The notes beneath the pieces were generated by a model that was given only the letters and a program-made list of their open reading frames with translations, ran no database searches and was not told the origin of the DNA. The translations under genes were made by a program, and so were the position numbers. This document shows, piece by piece, positions 54,313 through 63,155 of a DNA stretch of 64,000 bases; positions within the stretch are counted from its first letter, which is position 1, and every line of letters starts with the position of its first letter. This stretch comes from Undibacterium sp. YM2 (lineage in GTDB: Bacteria; Pseudomonadota; Gammaproteobacteria; Burkholderiales; Burkholderiaceae_D). The stretch is taken from the NCBI RefSeq assembly GCF_009937975.1, contig NZ_AP018441.1:1860001-1924000 (forward strand), read 5' to 3'.

Positions 54313-54618
54313 TTAGTCAGGATTGCCCTCGCAAATATATGCGCAGGATTTTTCAACTTTGTCTTTGACACGTTCCAGTTCGTTTTCTTCTTTTTTGCGT
54401 AGCTCTTTGAGTTTTGCAGGATCTTTTTCTTTTTCAATTTCCGTCCGGATTTTATCTAGACCTTTCCGGTTATGTGCGAAATCAATAGATCCTTCATTAC
54501 ATAAGCGCTCACACTCTGCGCGTGGGCGGGCCTTTCTTCCTTCTATATTAATCTGGGCCTGCGCCTCGATACAGGACGAAGAGCTTAGTATTATTATCAG
54601 TAATAAAGATAATTTCAT
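54313..54618 (-). CDS. Small exported twin-CX3C helical protein, copy 1
   Basis: 101 residues from the ATG at 54618 with AAGG upstream. A signal peptide leads to IEAQAQINIEGRKARPRAEC; an extra Cys16 in SSSSC could make it a weak lipoprotein candidate. Cys36/Cys40 (ECERLC) and Cys92/Cys96 (SCAYIC) match the paralogue exactly, as does the middle EKDPAKLKELRKKEENELERV. The pair differs mainly in the signal and around residues 43-50. Periplasmic disulfide-tied helical hairpins of this kind can act as chaperones, inhibitors or metal binders; no choice can be made here. Confidence 0.75.
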   Translation of the reverse strand: MKLSLLLIIILSSSSCIEAQAQINIEGRKARPRAECERLCNEGSIDFAHNRKGLDKIRTEIEKEKDPAKLKELRKKEENELERVKDKVEKSCAYICEGNPD

Positions 54619-55022
54619 TCCGACTAACCTTTGTGAGTGACCGCCTACCGTATTGCCTGGTATTGCTTGTGCTGAAAAACATGCTGGCTTTACATGCATT
54701 TCCATTGCAAAAAAACAAACTGCATATTAGTTGTGTAAGTTTCACAATGTCAATTGTTATAGCGGTATTTTTTGCTGAACATGCTTCATGCAGATATCTT
54801 CTTCAGGCTCATAGCTATTGCCTGCATCCTCACCTCAATTCTGCATCTGCTTCAAATGAGATATAGCGTTGACTTTGTCCTCGTGGGTTCTTCTTATGCC
54901 TGGGTTTGAATAGCAACGCCATTGTGATCGATTGCGTATTTCGGTAAGATCAAGCCAGATAAAATAAGTATTTTGCAAAATAAGCAAAGATAGGTCAGGC
55001 TTGGCCAGAAAGTAGCATCATC
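54619..55022. other. Divergent region with a perfect palindrome upstream of the LysR gene
   Basis: 404 bp between the twin-CX3C gene and the LysR gene. TATTTTGCAAAATA (54969-54982) is a perfect 14-bp palindrome of T-N12-A form, a possible LysR-type autoregulatory operator about 40 bp upstream of the start, and AAAATAAG is repeated on both sides (54961 and 54977). No gene is visible. Confidence 0.45.
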
Positions 55023-55937
55023 ATGCTGGATGAAATCAAAACCTTTATCGCGGTAGCCACCGAGGGCAGCTTCAGCGCTGTCGCGCGCAGTCATGATCTG
55101 GCGGTCTCTTCCATTACTCGCAAGCTTGATGCGCTGGAGGCCGATCTGGGTGTCAGGCTGTTTGCCCGCAGTTCGCGCTCCATCACTTTGACTGATGCCG
55201 GTAATCAGTTTTTGCCGCGTGCCCGTACCATCGTTGCTGAAATGGAGGAGGCCAGGCATGTACTGGCTGACCTGCATGCTGATCCGCGAGGTTTGTTGAC
55301 CGTGACAGCGCCGGCAGCATTTGGCCGCATGCATGTGGTGCCGGCACTGGCCAGTTTTCTTGAGCGCTATCCTTTGATGCAGATAGATTTGCATCTCAGT
55401 GATGATTTCGTTGATTTGCTCACGCGCAGGGTAGATGTGGCGATACGCATAGGTGTGCTACCTGATAGTGACCTAGTTGCGACCCGGCTGGCACCGATTA
55501 ACCGGCTGGCTTGTGCCAGCCCGGCTTATCTGGCTGCGCATGGGCGGCCAGCCTCTCCCGAACAATTGCTGCAACACAATTGCCTCAATATCGCATCGTC
55601 ACCCTTGCCATATGGCTGGTGGAGTTTTGCGGGTGTCAGGAATGAGGCGGCCTTGCCAGTCAAAGGCAATTTCAAAAGTGATGATACCGAAGCACTGCTC
55701 GCTGCCGCAGTATCGGGTATGGGTATCGCGCATCTTGCCAGCTGGATGGTGTGCGACATGCTGCGCGCAGGCAGACTGGAACTCTTGTTCCCCAACTTGC
55801 CCATGCCAGCCAAAGCTGCACGGACAGGCATACACGCAGTGCGCATGCCCGGGCGTTCGCATACTGCCAAGGCACAATTGTTTATCGCTCATCTGAAGGC
55901 TTGTTTTGGTGAGCAACCGTATTGGGAAGATTTTTAA
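55023..55937 (+). CDS. LysR-family transcriptional regulator
   Basis: 304 residues. The winged helix-turn-helix is MLDEIKTFIAVATEGSFSAV, then ARSHDLAVSSITRKLDALEADLGVRLFARSSRS. The effector domain follows with LTVTAPAAFGRMHVVPALASF and DVAIRIGVLPDSDLVATRLAPINR, typical of the CrgA/AaeR-like branch. The usual target is a divergent gene, but the minus-strand neighbour starts 400 bp away and encodes the twin-CX3C protein. The inducer is unknown. Full length; no start ambiguity apart from a weak ribosome-binding site. Confidence 0.93.
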   Translation: MLDEIKTFIAVATEGSFSAVARSHDLAVSSITRKLDALEADLGVRLFARSSRSITLTDAGNQFLPRARTIVAEMEEARHVLADLHADPRGLLTVTAPAAFGRMHVVPALASFLERYPLMQIDLHLSDDFVDLLTRRVDVAIRIGVLPDSDLVATRLAPINRLACASPAYLAAHGRPASPEQLLQHNCLNIASSPLPYGWWSFAGVRNEAALPVKGNFKSDDTEALLAAAVSGMGIAHLASWMVCDMLRAGRLELLFPNLPMPAKAARTGIHAVRMPGRSHTAKAQLFIAHLKACFGEQPYWEDF

Positions 55938-56114
55938 GTAATGCTCAGGGTGGTGCCAGTCGCGACCATTCGGCGTATTGATCGTCAGGTTTATGTAACC
56001 GGGAGGGGGCGGTCGGGAGGAAGCAAGTACTCTTGCAGAACAGCCTGTGTTGGCATTGGTACCCACACCAGGCTGTTACATCTCGGCAGGCGGAACTGAC
56101 GAGCGAGGCTGATA

Positions 56115-56309
56115 TTAGCCTACGCAGCCACCGCAACGATAGCGTGGTGTGTAGAACAGATTGCAAGAATCTTGATTGCCATTCTGGCATTCTTCAAACC
56201 AGGCTACACAAACCTCACATGGGATAAGGGCAGATGCGCTGCCTGCGAAACCGAAAGCGATACCAACGCCGACAAAAAATGTAAACAATGCTTTTTTCAT
56301 TTTGCTCAT
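56115..56309 (-). CDS. Small exported Cys-rich peptide
   Basis: 64 residues; the ATG at 56309 has AGGAG at good distance. The signal peptide (MSKMKKALFTFFVGVGIAFG, ending GSASA) would leave a mature peptide of about 37 residues with six Cys at 31, 34, 41, 49, 59 and 62: CEVC, EEC, DSC and CGGC. Three disulfides are possible. I do not recognise a family. The size and Cys content would fit a secreted toxin-like or metal-binding peptide, but there are no immunity or export genes beside it. Convergent with the LysR gene; about 180 bp separate the stops. Confidence 0.7.
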   Translation of the reverse strand: MSKMKKALFTFFVGVGIAFGFAGSASALIPCEVCVAWFEECQNGNQDSCNLFYTPRYRCGGCVG

Positions 56310-56568
56310 TACTGACTCCTGGGGTTGTGTGAAAGTCAAATGTCGCTGTGTCGAGAGTAATCTCAACGCGTTGATGCTAGGTTAACAATATCAATAGGTC
56401 AATATTTATTTATTGAATATACTTATTAAATATTTATATTGACAATATTTGCCTGGCCGGAATATTGTTCACAACTGCTGGTCGTGACTCAGGCCATGGA
56501 AACTTGATTGCAGTTCATCAAGGCTTGGCCTGCAATCGTTGTTTGGCTTATCAATGGAAGGTGGAAAA

Positions 56569-56952
56569 ATGCTGAAACAGAGACTGAAATCAATCGCTTC
56601 ATACGCTTTGATCCTTATCGCTGGCCTGGCCGTAGGGCTGGCAGCGGCCAATGTTCCTCGCTGGCTGACGCCGGCTTATATTGAAGGGGATTACAAGGCG
56701 TATTTCCCTGATGCAAAGACCAAGGTTGTGCTGTATGCGACAGCTACTTGCCCATATTGTGCCAAAACCCAGGAATACCTGAAGGCGAAAAATATCACCT
56801 ACGTCAAATTTGATATTAATGAATCAGAGCAGGCACGCAAGGAATTCAAGCAGTTGAAAGGAGAGATCGTACCGCTGATACTGGTTGGCAACCGCCAGAT
56901 AGCCGGTTTTAAACCTGAGGTTCTGGATTCAGCATTACAGCAACTGCATTAG
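56569..56952 (+). CDS. Membrane-anchored glutaredoxin-like protein
   Basis: 127 residues from the ATG at 56569 (AAGGTGG 5 bp upstream; ATG 56554 is less likely). One N-terminal hydrophobic helix (about 9-28) precedes a periplasm-facing glutaredoxin domain: KVVLYATATCPYCAKTQEYL with Cys61-Pro-Tyr-Cys64, a conserved cis-Pro in EIVPLILVGNRQI, and GFKPEVL. CPYC is the glutaredoxin/GrxC-type dithiol. In this location it would reduce or exchange thiols in the envelope. A rho-independent-type hairpin follows. It is divergent from the Cys-rich peptide gene, which could be a substrate, though this is only proximity. Confidence 0.88.
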   Translation: MLKQRLKSIASYALILIAGLAVGLAAANVPRWLTPAYIEGDYKAYFPDAKTKVVLYATATCPYCAKTQEYLKAKNITYVKFDINESEQARKEFKQLKGEIVPLILVGNRQIAGFKPEVLDSALQQLH

Positions 56953-56991
56953 TGCAAGGCGCTGATTGTCTTGCAAGTGCAAGCCTGGCGT

Positions 56992-57019
56992 AAGCCGACG
57001 GAATTGCCATCGTCGGCTT
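56992..57019 (+). terminator. Hairpin terminator after the glutaredoxin gene
   Basis: AAGCCGACG, 10-nt loop, CGTCGGCTT then TCTGC: a perfect 9-bp stem about 40 bp after the stop. A short T-run; likely terminator. The convergent ppnP stop is 30 bp further on. Confidence 0.75.
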
Positions 57020-57048
57020 TCTGCTGACTTTCTGCTGAATTAGACTAC

Positions 57049-57363
57049 TCAGATAAAATGACAGACATAATCGAGTGTATCAATAGTCTCGATTTCAAAA
57101 CGTGAATTGGCCGGGACGTTGAATTGCTGGCCAGCTTCATAGGTATTCCATTCCGTTTCACCCTGCAAACGTATGCGGCACTTGCCTGCATTTACTTCCA
57201 TGATCTCGGCAGCCGCCGTATTGAATACCAGACTGGAAGGAAAGACCACGCCTATGGTTTTTTTGCTGCCATCGGCAAACAAAACCGTGTGGGATACGCA
57301 TTTGCCATCGAAGTAGAGATTGGCTTTTTTAACGACACTGACTTGATCAAATTGGGTAGACAT
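57049..57363 (-). CDS. ppnP: Pyrimidine/purine nucleoside phosphorylase
   Basis: 104 residues, matching the PpnP (formerly DUF1255/YaiE) family in length and blocks: [55 protein letters not shown] and [14 protein letters not shown] single cupin-like domain. It catalyses phosphorolysis of nucleosides to base and ribose-1-phosphate in the cytosol. It starts 15 bp downstream of the argG terminator, so it either relies on read-through from argG or has a promoter inside the argG end. Confidence 0.93.
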   Translation of the reverse strand: MSTQFDQVSVVKKANLYFDGKCVSHTVLFADGSKKTIGVVFPSSLVFNTAAAEIMEVNAGKCRIRLQGETEWNTYEAGQQFNVPANSRFEIETIDTLDYVCHFI

Positions 57364-57377
57364 TTTTTAGATTCCAA

Positions 57378-57413
57378 GAAAAAACGACCCGCGCAAATGA
57401 ATGGGCGGGTCGT
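57378..57413 (-). terminator. Rho-independent terminator of argG
   Basis: On the minus strand: ACGACCCGC, loop of about 12 nt, GCGGGTCGT, then TTTTTTC. A 9-bp GC-rich stem with a T-run, 23 bp past the argG stop. Confidence 0.9.
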
Positions 57414-57435
57414 GCGGGATAATAAACTCAGGTGA

Positions 57436-58668
57436 TTACTGACCGCGTTTTGCGCGGGCATTGGCAGCAATACGCATGCGCAATGCATTCAGCTTGATGA
57501 AGCCGCCAGCGTCTGCCTGGTTGTAGGCGCCGCCATCTTCATCAAAGGTTGCGATGTTCATGTCGAACAGCGAATCGGTTTTGGAATCGCGCGATACCGT
57601 GATGACATTGCCCTTGTACAGCTTCAGGCGTACCCAGCCATTAACTGTGTGTTGAGTATGGTCAATCAGGGTTTGCAGAGCGACGCGCTCAGGTGCCCAC
57701 CAGTAGCCGTTATAAATCAGACTGGCGTAACGTGGCATCAGGTCATCTTTCAGATGAGCGACTTCACGGTCCAGGGTGATGGATTCTATCGCACGGTGGG
57801 CGCGCAGCATGATGGTGCCGCCTGGCGTTTCATAGCAGCCACGGGATTTCATGCCGACATAACGGTTTTCCACGAGGTCCAGACGACCGATGCCGTGCTT
57901 GCCACCGAGGCGGTTCAATTCTGTCAGCACGGTTGCTGGCGACATGCGTACACCATTCAGGGCAACGATGTCACCGCGTTCAAATTCTACATCCAGATAT
58001 TCTGGCTGGTCTGGTGCAGCTTCAGGGCTGACAGTCCAGCGCCACATGGATTCTTCAGCCTCGGCACTTGGGTTTTCCAGGTGACGTCCTTCAAAACTGA
58101 TGTGCAGCAGGTTGGCATCCATGGAGTAGGGCGCGCCACCGTTTTTATGTTTCTGGTCGATTTCTATGCCTGCATCTTCAGCATATTTCATCAGTTTTTC
58201 ACGGGACAGCAAATCCCATTCACGCCATGGAGCGATGATCTTGATACCTGGCATCAGCGCATAGGCACCCAACTCGAAACGCACCTGGTCATTACCTTTG
58301 CCAGTCGCGCCGTGGGAAATAGTGTCTGCACCAGTTTCTTTGGCGATTTCGATGAGACGTTTGGCGATCAGTGGACGGGCGATGGACGTACCCAGCAGGT
58401 ATTCACCTTCATACACCGTATTGGCGCGGAACATAGGGAAGACGAAGTCGCGCACGAATTCTTCACGCACATCATCGATAAAAATATTTTCAGGCTTGAT
58501 ACCAAACTTGATGGCTTTGGCACGTGCCGGTTCCAGCTCTTCGCCCTGGCCCAGATCGGCAGTGAAAGTGACGATTTCACACTGATAATTATCTTGCAGC
58601 CATTTCAAAATGACAGAGGTATCCAGACCGCCAGAATAGGCGAGGACGACTTTTTTAGTATCGCTCAT
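57436..58668 (-). CDS. argG: Argininosuccinate synthase
   Basis: 410 residues. The ATP-pyrophosphatase P-loop [19 protein letters not shown] is at the N-terminus, followed by [15 protein letters not shown], the aspartate/citrulline-binding blocks ([20 protein letters not shown]) and a C-terminal helix for tetramer contact. It joins citrulline and aspartate with ATP to make argininosuccinate, the penultimate step of arginine synthesis. It is the second gene after argF on the same strand, 294 bp apart with a CACAGAG inverted repeat between. ATG 58668. Confidence 0.97.
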   Translation of the reverse strand: MSDTKKVVLAYSGGLDTSVILKWLQDNYQCEIVTFTADLGQGEELEPARAKAIKFGIKPENIFIDDVREEFVRDFVFPMFRANTVYEGEYLLGTSIARPLIAKRLIEIAKETGADTISHGATGKGNDQVRFELGAYALMPGIKIIAPWREWDLLSREKLMKYAEDAGIEIDQKHKNGGAPYSMDANLLHISFEGRHLENPSAEAEESMWRWTVSPEAAPDQPEYLDVEFERGDIVALNGVRMSPATVLTELNRLGGKHGIGRLDLVENRYVGMKSRGCYETPGGTIMLRAHRAIESITLDREVAHLKDDLMPRYASLIYNGYWWAPERVALQTLIDHTQHTVNGWVRLKLYKGNVITVSRDSKTDSLFDMNIATFDEDGGAYNQADAGGFIKLNALRMRIAANARAKRGQ

Positions 58669-58714
58669 GATGTGCTTTCAAAATTAAACTAACTTTATGC
58701 TGAAGACCAAAAAG

Positions 58715-58940
58715 CTCACCACAGAGACACAGAGGCACAGAGAAAGGCATGAGAAAAACATCAAACATTTATCTGCGACTTAGCTCTTACGATTACCCTT
58801 TATTTGATCTTGCCGCTTCCAATATAAAACGATTACAGAGACATTGAATTAAGACAGTCTTTATTGACGTAGATTAAATCTCAATTTTGACAAGATTTTC
58901 TCCTGTTTTTCTCTGTGTCTCTGTGCCTCTGTGTTGAGAG
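58715..58940. repeat. CACAGAG-type inverted repeat, copy C
   Basis: The left arm runs CTCACCACAGAGACACAGAG with GCACAGAGAAAG after it; the right arm (58905-58940) is TTTTTCTCTGTGTCTCTGTG with CCTCTGTGTTGAGAG. This is the most regular of the three copies: about 30 bp of arm complement one another almost perfectly across roughly 150 bp. Placed between argF and argG. Confidence 0.85.
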
Positions 58941-58962
58941 GTCTTTCCCAAAAAATACCGTA

Positions 58963-59877
58963 TCAGCGAATCTCGCCCACCACTAAATATTCCAGCAAGG
59001 CTTTTTGCACATGCAGGCGGTTTTCGGCTTCGTCCCAGACTACTGATTGTGGGCCATCGATGACACCGGCAGATACTTCTTCACCACGGTGCGCGGGCAG
59101 GCAGTGCATGAACAGGGCATCGGGATGGGCGCGGGCCATCTTGGCTTCGTCGACTATCCAGCCGTCAAAGGCTTTCAGGCGGGCCTGGTTTTCATCTTCA
59201 TAACCCATGCTGGTCCAGACATCAGTATTCACCAGGTCGACACCTGCGCAAGCGTCGGACGGGCTGTCAAATACCGTGTATTGCGACGGGTCTGCCGTCA
59301 CCTGCGCCATATCAATGTCGTAGCCTTTGGGCGTAGAGATGTGCAGGTGGAAGTTGAATACCTGGGCGGCCTGCAGCCAGGAGTACAGCATATTATTAGC
59401 ATCACCTATCCATGCCACTTTTTTGCCGGTGATGGAACCACGGTGTTCTATATAAGTAAACACATCGGCCAGTACCTGGCAGGGATGATGCTGATTCGTT
59501 AAGCCATTGATGACAGGTACGCGCGAATTCGCGGCAAAGCGCTCTATCATTTCTTGCTCAAAGGTGCGGATCATGATGATGTCGCACATGCGTGACATGA
59601 CCTGGCCAGCATCTTCTACCGGTTCACCACGGCCCAATTGGCTGTCGCGGGTATTCAGGTAAATCGCTGCACCGCCTAACTGGTGCATGCCTGCTTCAAA
59701 GGACAGGCGGGTACGTGTCGAGTTTTTCTCGAACACCATGACCAGGGTTCTGTCCAGTAGAGGGTGGTAGGTCTGATAAGCCTTGAAACGCTGTTTGATG
59801 ATGCGGGCACGCTGCATCACGTATTCAAACTCGGACAGGCTGAAATCGGAAAACTGCAGGAAATGTTTGATAGCCAT
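58963..59877 (-). CDS. argF: Ornithine carbamoyltransferase
   Basis: 304 residues from the ATG at 59877 (MAIKHFLQFSDFSLSEFEYV); an in-frame start at 59919 would only add a non-conserved stretch. The carbamoyl-phosphate loop is FEKNSTRTRLSFEAGMHQLG, then NGLTNQHHPCQVLADVFTY, and the ornithine-binding block is MHCLPAHRGEEVS. It makes citrulline from ornithine and carbamoyl phosphate in the cytosol and feeds argG directly downstream. No ARG box could be identified in the upstream region. Full length; all catalytic motifs are present. Confidence 0.97.
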   Translation of the reverse strand: MAIKHFLQFSDFSLSEFEYVMQRARIIKQRFKAYQTYHPLLDRTLVMVFEKNSTRTRLSFEAGMHQLGGAAIYLNTRDSQLGRGEPVEDAGQVMSRMCDIIMIRTFEQEMIERFAANSRVPVINGLTNQHHPCQVLADVFTYIEHRGSITGKKVAWIGDANNMLYSWLQAAQVFNFHLHISTPKGYDIDMAQVTADPSQYTVFDSPSDACAGVDLVNTDVWTSMGYEDENQARLKAFDGWIVDEAKMARAHPDALFMHCLPAHRGEEVSAGVIDGPQSVVWDEAENRLHVQKALLEYLVVGEIR

Positions 59878-60393
59878 AAATAAAACGGGCAGCAAGTTAA
59901 GCTTGCCGCCGCTTGTCATAACTGCTTAATTATAAGGGATTAATCGAGGCTTCCCATATTAAATTCTGGGAGCAGGCAAATTTGACCCTTTTTACTTGGG
60001 TTTGCCCATAAAAGAAGATCTTGCACTTCTTGTTACTGCCTTCTCCCAGAGCTTAGCATCAAATGATGGTTTTAGGCAGATACAAGGAATCACCCTCGCA
60101 ACAAGGAGTATTTTTATAAAGTTGCCGCAAGGAAAATTGCATTTGTGAACTTTCGTCAACTAGCTGGAATTTCATATTGGTTTGTTTAAACTAGATTTCA
60201 TTGCTGTATTTGCATAAATATTTGGTGATTAGCGCCGCGGTTGCGCGAAATTCCGATGGAATTGTAAGCAAATGCAATCAAGTGTTAATAAATGAAACAT
60301 TTTGCAGATGAAGTTCGCCTGATAAGTCTTCCAGAAATGATGAAGCACTCAACAGCGAATATTTTTTAAATGATTTTGTAAAGAATACAAACT
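59878..60393. other. Divergent intergenic region of argF and the O-acetylation cluster
   Basis: 516 bp, AT-rich in its right half. An imperfect inverted repeat TCTGGGAG-c-AGGCA ... TGCC-t-TCTCCCAGA spans 59965-60050. No gene, and no recognised operator. The right half must include the promoter of the SGNH/alg-type genes. Confidence 0.45.
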
Positions 60394-61053
60394 ATGAGCG
60401 CACTGTTAGCCGGACTGACCGTCCTGATCATTGGCGATAGCCACATGTCCACCCCAGATTACCTGATCACCACTTTGCACGATGATTTGATGAGCAAGGG
60501 TGCAGTCGTGTATTCCTTCGGTGCCTGCGGTGTTGCTGCCGGTGACTGGATGGTGAAAAGTCAGTCACCTTGCGGTGGTGCGACCCGTATCAAGGATGGT
60601 CCGGTAGAAGTGAAAACCGGGCAAGACGCGATGACCCGCCCCTTCAATGAGCTGGTTAAAACCTACAAGCCTAATCTGGTGGTCGTCGTCAATGGCGACA
60701 CCATGGCATCTTATGCCGCACCCGAATTGCCGAAGACATGGATCTGGCAACAGGTCTCCCGCCTGACCAAAGGCGTTAAAAACAATGCAGTAGGTTGCGT
60801 CTGGGTAGGCCCAGCCTGGGGTACCGAAGGCGGCAAGTTCAACAAGACTTTTGCCCGTGCAAAAGAAATGTCGGGCTATTTGTCCGAGATCGTCGCTCCT
60901 TGTACGTATATCGATTCTCTGACCATGTCCAAACCGGGTGAATGGGCATCTTCTGATGGCCAGCATTTTGATCTGGCTGGTTATAAAGCCTGGGGCACTG
61001 CAATTGGCAATGCCATTTCTTCCCCTGCGGTTTTGCAAACCATCAAAAAATAA
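60394..61053 (+). CDS. SGNH/GDSL-type hydrolase, no signal peptide
   Basis: 219 residues. Block I is Gly-Asp-Ser16 in LIIGDSHMST, block III carries Asn100 (VVVVNGDTM) and block V is Asp188-Gly-Gln-His191 in SSDGQHFDLAGYKAWG. The SGNH catalytic set is intact. As the first gene of an algF/algI/algJ-like set it should add or remove acetyl groups on an exopolysaccharide. Those enzymes usually face the periplasm, but here MSALLAGLTVLIIGDSH reaches the active site within 16 residues, leaving no room for a cleavable signal. An in-frame stop at 60379 excludes a longer form. A cytosolic role or a missed non-ATG form is open. Confidence 0.82.
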   Translation: MSALLAGLTVLIIGDSHMSTPDYLITTLHDDLMSKGAVVYSFGACGVAAGDWMVKSQSPCGGATRIKDGPVEVKTGQDAMTRPFNELVKTYKPNLVVVVNGDTMASYAAPELPKTWIWQQVSRLTKGVKNNAVGCVWVGPAWGTEGGKFNKTFARAKEMSGYLSEIVAPCTYIDSLTMSKPGEWASSDGQHFDLAGYKAWGTAIGNAISSPAVLQTIKK

Positions 61054-61071
61054 TTACGGACTCTGACCCAC

Positions 61072-61728
61072 ATGAAAAAGCTTATCTTTGCTTGCCTGAC
61101 TTCAGCCCTGACCCTGGCGGCACATGCTGACAATCCTCTGTATGAAACCGGGCCTGCCCAGGATTCATCCTTTGTCAGGTTTCTCAATGCAAGCGAAGAT
61201 AAAGCCAGTGTGGTCAATGGTGCCGCCAAAGTGGCGTTGGCTGCCCAGGGTGACGCAAGGGTTTCCCGTTTTTACCCCGTCAAGGCGGGCGCCAGGCTGG
61301 CAGCCAATGTGCAGGTCGGTAACGCCAAGACTTCTGTCGAAGTCGTTGCCAAACCGGGTGAATTTGTCACTGTAGCGATTGTTAGTAGTGGCGCAGGCAT
61401 AGCGACTGTAGTGGTAAAAGATACGCCGACAGATTTCAATGCCAGCAAAGCCTCGGTTGCCTTGCTCAATCTGGACAGCACTTGCAATGCCGCTGGTTTG
61501 AATGTGGCAGAAAAAAATACCGCCATACTGGAAGCAGTGAAACCAGCCAGCCTGCAGCGTCGCCTTGTCAATCCCATCAGCCTGAAAACCCAGGCCATTT
61601 GTGATGCCAAGGACGTGGGTAAAACTATAGACCTGGGGCAGTTGCAACCAGGTGAGCGTTATAGCGTGGTTGTCATGCCTGGCAAAAAAGCACGCCAGAC
61701 TTTCTTTGTACGCGACAGTACGTCCTGA
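61072..61728 (+). CDS. AlgF-like exported O-acetylation protein
   Basis: 218 residues; the signal peptide is cut near AHAD. The mature start NPLYETGPAQDSSFVRFLNA and GEFVTVAIVSSGAG match the AlgF family, a small periplasmic beta protein that helps pass acetyl groups to alginate in Pseudomonas. The polymer here need not be alginate: no algD, alg8 or epimerase is seen. Begins 18 bp after the SGNH gene and 20 bp before the algI-like gene, so an operon is clear. Confidence 0.8.
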   Translation: MKKLIFACLTSALTLAAHADNPLYETGPAQDSSFVRFLNASEDKASVVNGAAKVALAAQGDARVSRFYPVKAGARLAANVQVGNAKTSVEVVAKPGEFVTVAIVSSGAGIATVVVKDTPTDFNASKASVALLNLDSTCNAAGLNVAEKNTAILEAVKPASLQRRLVNPISLKTQAICDAKDVGKTIDLGQLQPGERYSVVVMPGKKARQTFFVRDSTS

Positions 61729-61748
61729 TCTGATTACGGGTTCTGGCC

Positions 61749-63146
61749 ATGGTATTTGCGTCCCTGGAGTTTCTGACTCTCTTTCTACCCCTGTTTTTTG
61801 CGCTTTATCTCGTCACGCCCCAGCGCTTTCGTAATCACACTTTATTGGTAGGCAGCTGGTTGTTCTATGCCTGGTGGACACCAAAATTCCTGTTGCTGAT
61901 TATCGCTCTGACGGTACTTGCCTGGGGTGCAGCAATACTGATAGACAAGAGCCAGAGCGAACAACGCAAGACCCGCTTGATGGTGATTGCCATCGTCCTC
62001 AATCTGTCTTCGCTGGTCTGGTACAAATACACCAATATGCTGGTGTATTCACTCAATACCATTTTGACTGGCCGCGACATGCCCACCATACCGTGGGAAA
62101 ACCTGATGCTGCCGATAGGCTTGTCCTTCACGGTTTTGCATGCGATTTCTTATATTGTTGATGTGCGCCGCAAAACCGTGGATGCACAGTACAGCATCAT
62201 TTCTTTTAGCGCCTATATGGCGATGTTCCCACATCTGATCGCTGGCCCGATTGTGCGCTACAAGGTCATCGACACCGAATTGCGTGAACGTGTTTTTTCC
62301 ATAGACAAGTTTGCTGCCGGCGTGCGCCGTTTCATGGTCGGCTTTTCGATGAAGGTTTTGATTGCCGACACTTTGTCACCCATAGTGACCCTGGGGTTTG
62401 GCTTGCATAATCCAAGTTTGATCGATGCCTGGACTGCCTGTGCCGCCTACACTCTGCAACTGTATTTTGATTTTGCCGGCTACAGCGCCATGGCCATAGG
62501 TCTGGGCCTGATGCTGGGTTTTGATTTCCAGGAAAATTTCAATAATCCCTACCTGGCCGTGTCGATACAGGATTTCTGGCGGCGCTGGCACATGACGCTG
62601 TCGTCATGGTTGCGTGATTATCTCTACATCAGCCTGGGCGGTAATCGTGGTGGACCAACCCGCACCTACATCAATCTCTTGCTGACGATGGCAATCGGCG
62701 GACTTTGGCATGGTGGTGAAAACTGGAATTACCTGATCTGGGGCATCATCCAGGGCACAGCGCTGTGCTGTGACCGCGCATTTACTCAGCGTGGTTTGTC
62801 CATGCCCAATTATTTGTCGCGCACCTTGACCTTATTCGTCGTCATGCTGGCGTGGACAGTTTTCCGCTCTGAGAGCTTTGCTACTGCCACCGATATCTGG
62901 GCAGGCCAGTTCGGTATGCACGGTGTTGCCATGGGTGATGCCATTGCCCAGGCGCTGCGTCCCAGCATCATCCTGACCTTTGTGCTTGGTCTGGTTTGCG
63001 TGGTTTATCCTGCCACCAAAATTGGCAAGCAGGGCGGCCTCGGTTTTGCGGGCTGGAGCATGACCTGGCCAGTGCTGACTTTTGCTTATGCTGTCGTGGT
63101 TCTGGCCGGGCAAAAAGCAATTCCATTTTTGTATTTCCAGTTTTAG
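61749..63146 (+). CDS. MBOAT O-acyltransferase, AlgI-like
   Basis: 465 residues with about 10-12 membrane segments. The MBOAT signature is QDFWRRWHMTLSSWLRDYLY and the catalytic His321 is in IGGLWHGGENWNYLIWG. AlgI moves acetyl groups across the inner membrane from a cytosolic donor to periplasmic acceptors (AlgJ/AlgX). The N-terminus MVFASLEFLTLFLPLFFALY is typical, with no truncation. It is the third gene of the cluster; the next gene begins 9 bp after it, preceded by AGGAGA. Confidence 0.95.
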   Translation: MVFASLEFLTLFLPLFFALYLVTPQRFRNHTLLVGSWLFYAWWTPKFLLLIIALTVLAWGAAILIDKSQSEQRKTRLMVIAIVLNLSSLVWYKYTNMLVYSLNTILTGRDMPTIPWENLMLPIGLSFTVLHAISYIVDVRRKTVDAQYSIISFSAYMAMFPHLIAGPIVRYKVIDTELRERVFSIDKFAAGVRRFMVGFSMKVLIADTLSPIVTLGFGLHNPSLIDAWTACAAYTLQLYFDFAGYSAMAIGLGLMLGFDFQENFNNPYLAVSIQDFWRRWHMTLSSWLRDYLYISLGGNRGGPTRTYINLLLTMAIGGLWHGGENWNYLIWGIIQGTALCCDRAFTQRGLSMPNYLSRTLTLFVVMLAWTVFRSESFATATDIWAGQFGMHGVAMGDAIAQALRPSIILTFVLGLVCVVYPATKIGKQGGLGFAGWSMTWPVLTFAYAVVVLAGQKAIPFLYFQF

Positions 63147-63155
63147 GAGATCATC

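Noticed and set aside
57649..58692. A 347-residue open frame on the plus strand across argG
   Set aside because: It is antisense to a fully conserved argG, shows no family features and has the Phe/His/Thr-rich composition expected when a biased coding strand is read backwards.
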